Shown here: piece by piece, positions 24,741-35,100 of the stretch
Layout of the letters: each line of letters starts with the position of its first letter
Numbering within the stretch: position 1 is the stretch's first letter
From: Clostridia bacterium
Lineage (GTDB): Bacteria > Bacillota > Clostridia > Oscillospirales > Acutalibacteraceae
Direction: 5' to 3'
Assembly: GCA_017428085.1 (NCBI GenBank)
Contig: JAFRRP010000039.1
Span: 52,706 to 116,705 of the forward strand
Length of the DNA stretch: 64,000 nucleotides
Translations under genes and position numbers: made by a program
Notes under the pieces: generated by a model
Told to the model about the DNA's origin: nothing
Database searches by the model: none
The model's input: only the letters and a program-made list of their open reading frames with translations

Positions 24741-26620
24741 AAAAAAGATTGTGTTATTGCGCCGTCATTGCGGCATGGGGATTTCTGCTGCTGTGGTTCT
24801 TTTCCGGCTGCGCAAAGGAAGAGACGGGTCTTTCTTTGCGGGTAAAGCCGTTTATCGACGGTCCGCAGATCGCTTGCGCAAGCTCGGAGGACGGCGTCTG
24901 CTATCTGTTCCTGCCTGCCGACGCCGATCGTTCCTCGCTGTATGTGGAATACTCTGGGACAAAAATGCAGTGCAACGGAGAACCGTTGCCAAACAGAACC
25001 AAAACGGATTGCTTTGCCGGCGCCGACGAGTTCTTCCTGACCCGCGGAGAGGAAAGCTGTACGCTGCGGGTGCTGCAAAGCGCGAACCTCCCGGCTGTTT
25101 TTATCGAAACGGAGCAGTCGCTTTCCTGGCTGCACGAGGATAAAGCCAACAAATCGCCCGGCAGGATCACCGTTTTGAAAAACGGAAAGATCACAACAGA
25201 CGCCCCCCTTGCATATCTCAAAGGTCGCGGCAATTCCACCTGGGACCGGGTCGAAACCGACGTCAGCGCAGAAAAACGGCCCTATAATATCAAGCTGGAA
25301 GAGGCGGCTTCTCTGTTAGGCATGGCGGAGACAAAAAAGTACCGCCTTCTGGCGAACGCTTTTGACGAAACGCTGATCAAGAATACCGTCGCGCTGGAGT
25401 TGGCAAAGGAACTCGGCACCTACGGCGCGCTGGAGTGCAGACAGGTCGATTTGTACATCAACGGCGATTACCGCGGCAACTATCTGCTGACGGAAGCGAT
25501 CGAGGCAGACAGTGAGAGTATCGGAATTGCCGATACCGAAGCGTTGAACAAGCAGGCGAACGCTGCCGCGGATCTTTCCTCGTTTCCGCTTCAGACGGAT
25601 CATGATAAAAACGGCTGGGTAATAAAGTGGCGTGAATTGCCGAAAACACCGCCGCAGCCGGAATGGGCGTTTATTCTTGAACTGGATGAGAAAAACGAGA
25701 TGGAAGAGGACCTGTGCCGGTTCTTTACCGATGCGCACTCCTGTATATCTTTGAAAAATCCCGAAAACGCTTCGGAAGATCAGGTGAAATACGTTGCGGC
25801 ATTGTTTAACGACGCCGAACACGCGCTTTATGCGGAGAACGGGTTGTCTCCCGACGGAATGTACTATTCGGAGTTGATCGACGCGGATTCTGCCGCAAGG
25901 GCGTATCTGCTGCAGGAGCTTGTTGTAAATCCTCTTACGAGTCATGAAGGCCAGTATTTCTGTGTGCAAGAGGGGACGGGAACGATATTTACGGGACCTG
26001 TCTGGGATTTCGACCTTACCTCCTGCGAGCAGGATGGCGAAATGTGGTGCATGGGTTCGTCATTGACCGGCGGCGTGTATTGGTTCAGCGCGGCATTCCG
26101 TCACGCGGATTTCCGTGAAACGGCGTTTGATGTCTGGCGTGCCTTCCGGGAGATACATTCCGCCGAGTGGATCTCCGGTTTTGTGAAAGCGCTGGCGGCA
26201 GAAAACGCCGCTTCCGCCGCAATGGACGCCTGTCGCTGGCCGCGTGAAGACGGGCCTGTTTTTGTTGATACGTTTTCCTATGAAACGCGCTGTGCCGTTC
26301 TTGCGGATGCGCTGGCGGCGCGGTCGGATATGTTGACGGAGGGCTTTTCGGAAAACGGCGCGTTCATCTGGTTCGTTTACGGCGACGGGAAATTCTGTAC
26401 GCAGCGTGAATTGCTGCGGGTCGGCGAAGTCGTTACGGTCCCGACGGCGGAGGAAGCGCAGCGATCGTTGCTTCCCGGCCGTACCGTCTTCCGCTGTCTT
26501 GACGAAGATCTCCTTTTCTGGTGCGATACGCCGGACGGCAGCGGAAACCGGTATTATCCCGGCGATTCTTTTACGGTGACGCAGAACGCGACGACGCTGT
26601 ACGCGATTTGGAAAGAGTGA
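24737..26620 (+). CDS. CotH-like lipoprotein 1
   Basis: 627 residues. It has a lipoprotein signal with FFSGC (Cys25), then an N-terminal domain, then a CotH-family region: YLKGRGNSTW, KRPYNIKLEEAASLLG, KYRLLANAFDETLIKN, YINGDYRGNYLLTEAI and TGPVWDFDLTS (around residue 423). The last 50 residues end in a Flg_new/InlB-like unit (TTLYAIWKE). CotH proteins are atypical protein kinases in Bacillus spore coats; exported CotH-domain proteins are widespread in Clostridia. Outside the cell ATP is scarce, so a kinase role for this lipoprotein is uncertain. Coupled to YfhO upstream, and the paralogue begins 7 bases after its stop. Confidence 0.85.
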   Translation: MKKRLCYCAVIAAWGFLLLWFFSGCAKEETGLSLRVKPFIDGPQIACASSEDGVCYLFLPADADRSSLYVEYSGTKMQCNGEPLPNRTKTDCFAGADEFFLTRGEESCTLRVLQSANLPAVFIETEQSLSWLHEDKANKSPGRITVLKNGKITTDAPLAYLKGRGNSTWDRVETDVSAEKRPYNIKLEEAASLLGMAETKKYRLLANAFDETLIKNTVALELAKELGTYGALECRQVDLYINGDYRGNYLLTEAIEADSESIGIADTEALNKQANAAADLSSFPLQTDHDKNGWVIKWRELPKTPPQPEWAFILELDEKNEMEEDLCRFFTDAHSCISLKNPENASEDQVKYVAALFNDAEHALYAENGLSPDGMYYSELIDADSAARAYLLQELVVNPLTSHEGQYFCVQEGTGTIFTGPVWDFDLTSCEQDGEMWCMGSSLTGGVYWFSAAFRHADFRETAFDVWRAFREIHSAEWISGFVKALAAENAASAAMDACRWPREDGPVFVDTFSYETRCAVLADALAARSDMLTEGFSENGAFIWFVYGDGKFCTQRELLRVGEVVTVPTAEEAQRSLLPGRTVFRCLDEDLLFWCDTPDGSGNRYYPGDSFTVTQNATTLYAIWKE

Positions 26621-26627
26621 TGCCATC

Positions 26628-28511
26628 ATGAAAAAAAGAGGTTGCGTCTCAAGTTTGATCGCGGTTGCGATGATCGGTTTGGTTTTTCTGCTGCTTGCGT
26701 CAGGATGTCAAAAGAATTCATCCGCGTTGGTGTTGACGGTCAATCCGTTCCCCGACAACGCGCAAACCGTCATTACCTGTACGCAGACAGAGGCGGGCGT
26801 ATATTGTTTGTTCCTGCCTGCGGATACAGACAGGGGCGCACTGTATGTACATTATTCCGGGGGCAAACTGTACTGTGAAGGATCAACTGTCCCCAATAAT
26901 ACTGTGACGGATTTCTTTGTTGCCTGCGACGAGTTTTTGCTGAACCGCGGCGGGGAGAACTATGTTTTGCGGGTCATGCAAAGTGAAAATATCCCCGCGG
27001 TTTTTATCCGGACGAAAGAGGAACTCTCCTTTCTTCATGAAGATAAAGCAAATAAGTCCCGGGGGGCGATCACGGTCGTGCAGAGCGGAAGTATCATCCT
27101 CAATGAACCCCTGAAACACATCAAAGGCCGCGGGAATTCTTCCTGGCGGGAAGCAACAGATAAAAAGCCGTACAGTATCAAGCTTGAAAAGCCAATTGCT
27201 CTGTTTGGAATGGAGTCTTCCGCTAAATACCGTCTGTTGGCAAATTACAGCGACGAAACTTTGTTAAAAAACACGTTGGCGTATGGATTCGGCCGGTCAG
27301 CCGGCGCGCTTGTTCCGGATTCACAGCCGGTGGATCTGTACATCAACGGCGATTACCGGGGGAATTACCTTTTGACCGAGCACGTGGAGGTCGGAGAGGG
27401 CCGGGTGGAGATCGATGACCTGGATGACGCAAATGAAACGGCGAACGGTACGGACGGTTCTGCGTTTCCTTTGGCGGAAGGAGAGAAAAACGGTGTCTGG
27501 CGCCGCTGGGTGGAAGGTTATCGGTCCCCGGAGAATATTACCGGCGGATATTTGTTGGAATACGACATAAACCTTCTCCTTGAGAAAGATACCTGCGCGT
27601 TTCGCTCCTCCACGGGTATGTCTGTCGTCTTGAAATGTCCCGAGTTCCCTACGGAGGAAGAGATAGACTATATTTCCGGTTTCGTTCGGGAGGCGGAAGA
27701 AGCTCTTGCGGCTCCGGACGGTTATAATTCGCGAGGGAAGCATTACAGCGAATACTATGACCTTTCGTCTTTGGCGATAGATTATATCATCAATGAATGG
27801 TTCCAGAATATTGACGCGGGTTTTGCCAGTACGTTCTTTTATAAACAGAAGGATGAGGATCGGTTATTCTTTGGACCGTTGTGGGATTTTGACCGTTCGG
27901 TGGCATTTCTCGACGCCGACCTTCAGACAGAATATCCCGGTTGTGAAAAGCAATGGCTGGTTAACGCGCATTTTGAGAACGGAGAAACTCTTTTTAATCT
28001 TGCGTTTTCACATGAGGATTTTCGCAGGCTGGTCAACCTGAAATGGCAGGAGATCCGGGCGGTCTTCAGCGACGACGTTGTCACAAAAACAGTGAAGGGA
28101 GCATATGACAGGATCTGCGCGTCTTCTCAAATGGATCTGATCCGCTGGAACACGGGGGACGTCAATAACATGCTTGCGGAGCGTTATCGCAGTGACGCTA
28201 CCTATCTCAGCGGTTCTTTAAATGCGCGGGCGCATTTGCTGGACGTCGGTTTTTCGGAAAAAAACGCCATGCTGTATTACAGAGACGGTGAAACCGATAA
28301 AATACAGATGGCCGACCTCGATTTTAAAACTGTCGGCGATACGATCGTGCTTCCTGATGCGGAGGAGGTATTTGGCGGAAGAACAGATCCGGCCGGCGCG
28401 GAATTCGCAGGCTGGCGGTTGGCGGCGCCGGAAGAAGACCTGTTATTGGCTCCGGGCGATACGTTATTGTTGACTGAACCCGAAATGAATGTGTACGCTG
28501 TTTGGCGCTGA
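26628..28511 (+). CDS. CotH-like lipoprotein 2
   Basis: 627 residues, the same length and layout as the gene before it, so a tandem duplication. Lipobox LASGC (Cys27), then HIKGRGNSSW, KKPYSIKLEKPIALFG, KYRLLANYSDETLLKN, YINGDYRGNYLLTEHV, and FGPLWDFDRSV (around residue 417). It ends with a Flg_new-type strand (EMNVYAVWR). Starts at ATG 26628, with a GGAAAGAG-like ribosome binding site within the previous gene. Its end is followed by a strong terminator at 28635. Confidence 0.85.
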   Translation: MKKRGCVSSLIAVAMIGLVFLLLASGCQKNSSALVLTVNPFPDNAQTVITCTQTEAGVYCLFLPADTDRGALYVHYSGGKLYCEGSTVPNNTVTDFFVACDEFLLNRGGENYVLRVMQSENIPAVFIRTKEELSFLHEDKANKSRGAITVVQSGSIILNEPLKHIKGRGNSSWREATDKKPYSIKLEKPIALFGMESSAKYRLLANYSDETLLKNTLAYGFGRSAGALVPDSQPVDLYINGDYRGNYLLTEHVEVGEGRVEIDDLDDANETANGTDGSAFPLAEGEKNGVWRRWVEGYRSPENITGGYLLEYDINLLLEKDTCAFRSSTGMSVVLKCPEFPTEEEIDYISGFVREAEEALAAPDGYNSRGKHYSEYYDLSSLAIDYIINEWFQNIDAGFASTFFYKQKDEDRLFFGPLWDFDRSVAFLDADLQTEYPGCEKQWLVNAHFENGETLFNLAFSHEDFRRLVNLKWQEIRAVFSDDVVTKTVKGAYDRICASSQMDLIRWNTGDVNNMLAERYRSDATYLSGSLNARAHLLDVGFSEKNAMLYYRDGETDKIQMADLDFKTVGDTIVLPDAEEVFGGRTDPAGAEFAGWRLAAPEEDLLLAPGDTLLLTEPEMNVYAVWR

Positions 28512-28634
28512 TACTGCCAATAGGGAAAAAAGATCGTTTGACGCGGATGTCTGACATAAGCGATCTGTTCCAAACGGTGCTTTTCCTGATCGTCCGCATA
28601 CAAATGCGGTGTTCCCGATTGTGTTTTTTTCGGT

Positions 28635-28664
28635 CCTGTCGTTTGGTAAAACGGCAGGATTTTT
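28635..28664 (+). terminator. Terminator of the YfhO/CotH operon
   Basis: CCTGTCGTTT (28635-28644) pairs with AAACGGCAGG (28649-28658), one G-T wobble, loop GGTA, followed by a T run. It lies 124 bases after the stop. Confidence 0.8.
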
Positions 28665-28688
28665 GTTTCCCGAAAACCACTTGTCAGA

Positions 28689-28899
28689 CGGGTGGTTCAA
28701 AAGGGCTTAAGCGATGAGGTATTGAGGATCAACTCAAAGAAGACGGGTTAGGTGGACAACTAACGATGTCAGATAGCCCTTTTAAGGGCAGCAAGCAGCA
28801 GTCTCCATGCAGCTGACAGCCCGTATTACGCGTTTGACGTGTCCGCGGGGAGCAAAGGGCTACGCTCGCGTATAAAAAAACCACCCGCTTGGCGGGTGG
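28689..28899 (+). ncRNA. Structured noncoding RNA candidate with 5'/3' closing stem (possibly raiA-like)
   Basis: CGGGTGGTT (28689-28697) pairs perfectly with AACCACCCG (28879-28887), closing a 200-base element. Inside, AAAAGGGCT (28699-28707) pairs with AGCCCTTTT (28775-28783), GTTAG (28747-28751) with CTAAC (28760-28764), and TTGAG with CTCAA. AGCCC (28818-28822) pairs with GGGCT (28857-28861), and UACG/CGUA closes a CUCG loop (28861-28872). The closing strand also forms a terminator hairpin with GCGGGTGG (28892-28899), so the two folds exclude each other. Nested perfect stems between two terminators, with no reading frame, argue for a functional RNA. Size and gut-Firmicutes context resemble the raiA motif, but I cannot confirm the family. 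No clear promoter is visible upstream. Confidence 0.6.
28881..28899 (+). terminator. Terminator hairpin at the 3' end of the RNA candidate
   Basis: CCACCCGC (28881-28888), loop TTG, GCGGGTGG (28892-28899), preceded by an A run. The T run after it is weak (ATGTTTATTAT), so termination may be conditional. Confidence 0.6.
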
Positions 28900-28907
28900 A
28901 TGTTTAT

Positions 28908-28928
28908 TATAAACGGTTCTCGTTTATA
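28908..28928 (+). repeat. 8-bp inverted repeat between RNA candidate and giant-gene promoter
   Basis: TATAAACG (28908-28915) and CGTTTATA (28921-28928), loop GTTCT, followed by an AT-rich stretch. It may be a weak terminator or an operator. Confidence 0.4.
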
Positions 28929-28961
28929 GTTTATTAATATTTCCGCGAAAATGACACAAAG

Positions 28962-28971
28962 AAAGCGCTTT
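28962..28971 (+). promoter_or_regulatory. Possible CcpA (cre) site
   Basis: The palindrome AAAGCGCTTT (28962-28971) in the context AGAAAGCGCTTTGG matches 11 of 14 positions of a symmetric cre-type sequence. It lies about 62 bases upstream of the -35 box of the giant gene. A CcpA gene was not seen in the window. Confidence 0.35.
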
Positions 28972-29033
28972 GGTTTGTATACTATTCCTAAAAAATATTT
29001 TGAATATTCGGCGGTTTAGTCCAAAACAAAATA

Positions 29034-29063
29034 TTGACATTTGCTTGATTCAGGGGGTATAAT
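29034..29063 (+). promoter_or_regulatory. Promoter of the giant gene
   Basis: TTGACA at 29034-29039, an 18-base spacer and TATAAT at 29058-29063, perfect consensus. The leader is about 90 bases; the ribosome binding site AAGGAG is at 29147-29152. Confidence 0.75.
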
Positions 29064-29159
29064 GATGATGATATAGTATACCCGTAGTGTCCCTTTTTTT
29101 AGGGATTATTCAGGTATGTGTATTCGCATAGTATAAAACATTAAAGAAGGAGTGTTTTT

Positions 29160-32100
29160 ATGGAAACAAAACACCGAGTATCGACTAAGGTACTAAGTTT
29201 GTTTCTCTCCGTTGTAATGGCCGCAGGTGTGTTCAGCATCGCGATGCCCGGCCTCGCCACAAAGGCGAAGGCCGCCGGCGCGTATCCTGAACTCGCCAGT
29301 GCGTTCGGAGTTGCTTTCGACGCCGGCTATCTGAGTGTGTCCGACTGGACAGGGTTTGATACCACTGCTGCCGGGCGCACCGTGGTGATCGACAACACGA
29401 CCGAGGGCTTGATCTATGACATAGTCAGAGCTCTTGCCGATGTGATTGTCGATGAATCCACCGCGAACGGAGCATACAATCATAATACAAAGCTCGCCGA
29501 GCATATCATCGAGGCCTTGGCTTTGAATGATTATCAGGCGAACTTTATCCATGCGTGCCTGCCGTCGGACGGCGATTACGCCTCCTTTGACGGTTCGGAT
29601 GCGGATCACACGTGGAACGGTACCACGGCGAATCTTGGGGCGGACGCCAACAAGAAGACCATGAAGCTGGAAGTGGCCCGTTCCGTCGGTACCGCCGTCG
29701 TCGCGGATTATGACAAGCCCGGTGACGTGCCCGATGCGGTGGAGACCAGCATCGTGGTGACCGTCAACGCTTCGCTGAAGGCGGTCGCTTCCACCAACGG
29801 CTCCGAGACGGGCGGCGTATACGTCAATGCTTCCGCTGCCGCCGCGCCGCAGACGACTGATCTTTCCGATACGGAGAAGAACCATCTGACGGCGCTGAAG
29901 AACTATCTGACGTACGTCAACGCGGATCCCTTCGCCTCCCATTACGAGAGATGGTACAACGACGGCAACAAGGACGACGACTATCTGTATAAGCTTACCC
30001 CGGAGCAGCTGCAGGCGGATTACCAGGGCTTTACCGCCGTGTACCCCGCAGCGGCCGCCGCGGAGCAGGCGTGGATCGAGGCGTTTGTCGGTCAGGAGCT
30101 GATGAACGATCAGTACACCTTCACCGGCAAGTGCGACGATACGCGTCAGATCGCGGAGTACAAGAAGTACGTCGACTGGATCATGCCGGAAACGTCCATC
30201 CCGATCGAGGGCTACAACCCCAGGGATAACTATTCTTTGACGGACCGCGCCTCTCTGGTGACCGCGCTGGAGACCGGCACGGCTTTGAAGGCGATCATGG
30301 CTACCTGTCCCGCCGCCACCGTGAACCTGCTGGTGTCGAAGTACGGTTACAACGCTGATGCTTTCACGGATTACGTGGATATGATCAAAGAGTATATCGG
30401 GATCTACGACCTGCAGGATATGAAGATCGCGCACGACTGGCTGCTGTCCCATGACGCTTCCGATACTTACTCTTTCACGAACACGGATTCCATCTTCTAC
30501 AGCGAGGCCGCGTTCGTGGCGAAGCATTATTCGCTGACGACGGATGAAGAGGTGAATCTCACCAAGACGTATTACGTCCCCGGCGACGTGTACACGCAGG
30601 TGGGCAGCCCCGTGGCGGGGGATGTGGCTTCCTATTATACTCAGGATCCCGTCACCTACACGGCCTGCACTTCTTCCACCGTGTTCAACGCCAACACCAC
30701 CTATTATACGTATGACGCTGCCGAGAGCAAATACACCAAGGTGAATTCTCCTTCGGCCGCCAACATCGCTACGTATTACACGCAGAACCCCTATACCTAT
30801 ACGGCGGCAGGGGAATTTGACGAGGAAGCCACCTACTATACGAAGGCGGCCGGTTACGTGCCCGTGGCCAATCCCGTCGATTCCGGCCTTGGCGGCTATT
30901 ATGAGTTCTTCCCGGACAGCTACGCCGCCATGAAGGGTATCGGCAACAACGAGTACATTGCCTCCGCTTACGGCACGTTCGTTCTCACGAGCGACGAAGT
31001 TGTGAAGCCGGGCAAGACTTACTATACCGACGCCACCGGCCAGACCGAAGTGGCGAACCCGGTCGACGCCAACGTCTCCTCCTACTATGAGGCCAACGGC
31101 GATGCCTGCCCCATCACCACGGAAGAGCTGAAGGTGATCTTCGACTTCTATACCAAGGCGTATACATTGATCTGGGGCGACAGCACTGCCAATCCCCCCA
31201 TTCCTCCTCTTCCTGACGAGACGGTCGCGAAGGTACTTTCCGTGGAAGACAAGCAGGAGATCCTGGATGTCTATCATTCCGTCGCCAACGAGTACAACTC
31301 CCGCTCCATCGCCACTACCGCTTTCCTGACCAACTACGCGTGGTTTGTCAAGCAGCAGGCGGGCGGCGCCATCGAGGGCATGTCCGTTGACGCGCTGATC
31401 ACTTTGCTCTCCGAGGCGGAAAGCAAGTACACCGCGCTGAAGAACGCCTATACCGCGTTCAGTACGAAGGACCAGGCTACCGGCAAGACCTATGAAAAGG
31501 CCAAGACCAAGTGCCGCGATTACGTCGACAAGATCTATTTTGAGCTGTATAAGCGCGCCTATTCCTATCTGTTCGTTGTCAGAACGGACTACGGCAGCGG
31601 CATCAACTTCCAGAATTATTACGCCGTCAAGGGCGAGCTGATGAACCGGAACGACACGCTGCTCAACTGGGCGGCCAACAACACCGGCAACATCAGCGCT
31701 GCCTACAACCGGTTGAATGCCAACGGCTATAACCTTACCTTCTATATCAACACGCTGAAGCCCGACAACACCAGCGTGCACCAGACGGTCAGCTCGCTGA
31801 ACACCACCTACGTGTCGTCCTCCGGCTCTCCCAGCATTTCGACGATGCAGACCGGTGTGAGAGACTTCACCGTGTCCATTAATCTGGACAGCATCAGCAA
31901 GTTTGAAAAGTCCTCCTTCCCCCGTTTCGGCGGCGACTACGCGGATTTCGCCCGCGTGCGTGGTAACAAGAACTTCACGGTTTCCACCGCCAACGGCGGC
32001 AACCTGCAGAAGACCGTCAACAAGATCGACCTGTTCCTGTCCAACGACCACTTTACGGAGCTGCTGGGCGCGGACGAAAAGGGTCTGAACAACCTGTCCG

Positions 32101-35100
32101 AATACATCAAGCAGATACTGGTGGACAACATCTTTACGGACGGTTTCATCAACACCATCGTGGCGCTTGTCTTCCCGGCGCTGAGCGACCTGTTCAACAC
32201 CACCATTCCCAACATGATGGGCCAGTTCCAGGGCAAGAGCCTGAGCGACTTCAGCGGCGACGCCGGCGGCCGTATGTACCTGTATTTTGACGGCAGGACC
32301 ACCGCCCCGGGCACCAGCCACACCGGCCGCTCGACGGACAGCTTCGTTTCCATCACGGAGTGGATGGGCCTGAACATCTTCCCCATCTCCTTCGGTAATT
32401 ATATGCAAGGCCAGGGCAGCTACGTCACCAGCGCCAGCTCCATCGGCGGCTGGATCAAGAGCGCCAACAGAGACTGGAACGCGCTTGACGCGACCAGCAA
32501 GGGCGGCAACGGCGACGGCAAATTCGACGCCAAGGACATGAAGAAAAAGTTCAAGGACAACGGCTGGACGTGGGGCATCGACACCATCAAGCGTGAAAAT
32601 TACGCCTCCACCACGGTCGGCTTTGAGCAGTATTGTAACGCCCGTTACAACAAGACCAAGACCGTGCTTTCCTCCGTGTTCGGCGCCGCGGAGCTGATCC
32701 TGAAGACGCTGTTCACCACGGCGAACTTCAGCAAGCATCTGGACGGCTCCAGCGCCGGCCAGAACATCGCCTACGGCTACGTGGTAGATCCCAGCTTCAG
32801 AATGGGCGGCAACAGCTGGTCCGCCGTTACCCTGAGCGCCAACGGCATCGGTCTGAACGAAGTCGAGGCCGACATCACGATCCCCGGCCAGGATCTGTAC
32901 CACACCCTGTGGATCCCGATCATGGAAGCGCTGGGCGTCAACGGCGACCTGACCGGCAGCTATACCTTCCCCACGGTCCGCACCGACGGCAACTTCCGCA
33001 GCGATATCATCAGCGGCCTGTTGGATCCCCTGTATCTGCTGATCAACAAGGTGGCCGCCAACCCGTTGGAAAGCGTGCTCAAGCTGCTGCCCAACCTCTG
33101 CTTCCACCTGATGAACAAATCGCTGAACAAGCTGATGGACCGCTCCTTCAAGCTCAGCCTTGCCATCACCGGCGCTGACCTGTGCGACGGCTCCGGCGCC
33201 GTGGCGGGCATCCTTCAGTGGGACTGGGTCACCAAACTTCTGATTGGCGCCCTGAAAAATATGCTGTCCTTCAGCATCCCGATCAACTTGGGTACCATGA
33301 TTCCGCTGGACAGCATGATCCCCTTCGACCTCACGGATATCAATGCACTGGTACAGGGCATCATCGGCCTGATCGCCGGCAAGGACGAGGAGACCGGCCA
33401 GCCGCTGTTCTCGCTGCGCCTGCCCGGCATCAACATGGCCAAGCTGGCCGGCGCGTATACCAGCAAGAATTCCGATTACTCAACGCAGGGCCGCCGCCCG
33501 AACTATAACGACGGCGAAGGCAATACCACGTTCAACGGAAAGCGTATCTATATCAGCGCTTCTCAATCCTATCAGCAGGTGCTGTATCTGCTGATCGACT
33601 GGGTGCTGTGCGCGGCTACTACCCCCGGCTTCATCGGCGAGGTGCTTAACTTCATCGCGAAACTGAGCGACAGCGATCCCACCGAGCTGCCAGGCATCAT
33701 CTTCTCCATCCTGAACAATGTGAAGAACACGGACGACGTGATCGCCGCGCTGGTCGAGCTGTTCAACTATCAGGATTACCAGATGTTCGATATCAGCTGG
33801 TACAACAAGACGGCCGCCGGCGGCGCGGGCACGCTGAACCTGACCCTTTCCGACTTCGTCTATCTGAAGTATCAGAACGACTGGACGGAAGAAAAGGCCA
33901 AGTACCTGTACGACAACGTGGATGAGATCGTGAACTCCGTGTTCAACATGATCGATCCCGACCTGCTTGCCGAATATAACGGCGACGCCAACGTCTGGCT
34001 GAATAAGTTTATCAACTCCATGTTCAACAACGAGGGCATCTGGAACGTGGTGGACCTGACCGTCAAGCTGGGCTTCATGATGGCGGAGTATCCCAACATT
34101 GCCAAGCTGATCAAGCAGCAGCTGAAGGGCGAACGCCAGGATAACTACGCTACAGACCTTCTGGTCTGGTTCAACGACTTCGGTTACCGCTACGCGGACG
34201 ACGAGGACAACGCCGAGTTCCTGCGGCTGAAGTCCAAGACCGAGCTGGGCGATAGTTATGTCACCGGCGAGTTCCTGAAGATGCTGGACGGCCAGTACTA
34301 CGTCTACGCCCGTGAAAGAGTCAAGAATGAAGACGCTTCCGATGGCAGCGAGACTTCCGTCTACTACACCTACAATGCAAACGATCCTACCACCTACACG
34401 GAGACCAAGCTCCGTGCGTATCCCAACTCGCTGGTCAACGATTCCTACAAAGCCGGCGGAACCAATTCCAATTTCAAGAACCTGATCGCGACTGACAACT
34501 ATACTGTCAACGACGACGGCAAGAAGATCTACACCTGGAAGGTGAAGCTGAACGCCACCACGGCGCAGTTCGTGCCGGGCTACAACGCCAACCAGTGGGT
34601 CACCTTCGTGGACGGCGCCGACAATGCCCGTGCGGTATTCATCGCCTGCTTCTGCGAGCTGATCGCCACGCTGGCTCCCATCTTCTCGCTGATCCTTTCC
34701 GGCGATAACCTGATCCTGTTCGACGCGGTGACCGTCAACGGCTACGAATCCTACAACGGCGCGTTCGTGCCGCTGCTGGAGGCCCTCGGCGTGACCGGCC
34801 TGCCCACGCAGGCGGAATACAATGCCATGGAGCCCACGGAGGCGTTCTATACCATCGTCAACCTGCTGTTCCAGGCGCTGACCGATCTGCTGACCGATAC
34901 CCGTACCTATGACGCGCAGGGCAATGTGACCGGCGGTAAGGGCGCGTTCCAGAACTTGATCGACGTGCTGCCGCACCTGTTCTACTTCCTGCAGTCCGAC
35001 GGTCTGGCCCTGGTGGTCAAGAACCTGCTGATGTCCGTCTGGACGCTGGTGGATACCATCCGCCCGCTGGCCGATATCAAGCTGGATCAGGCCATCCACG

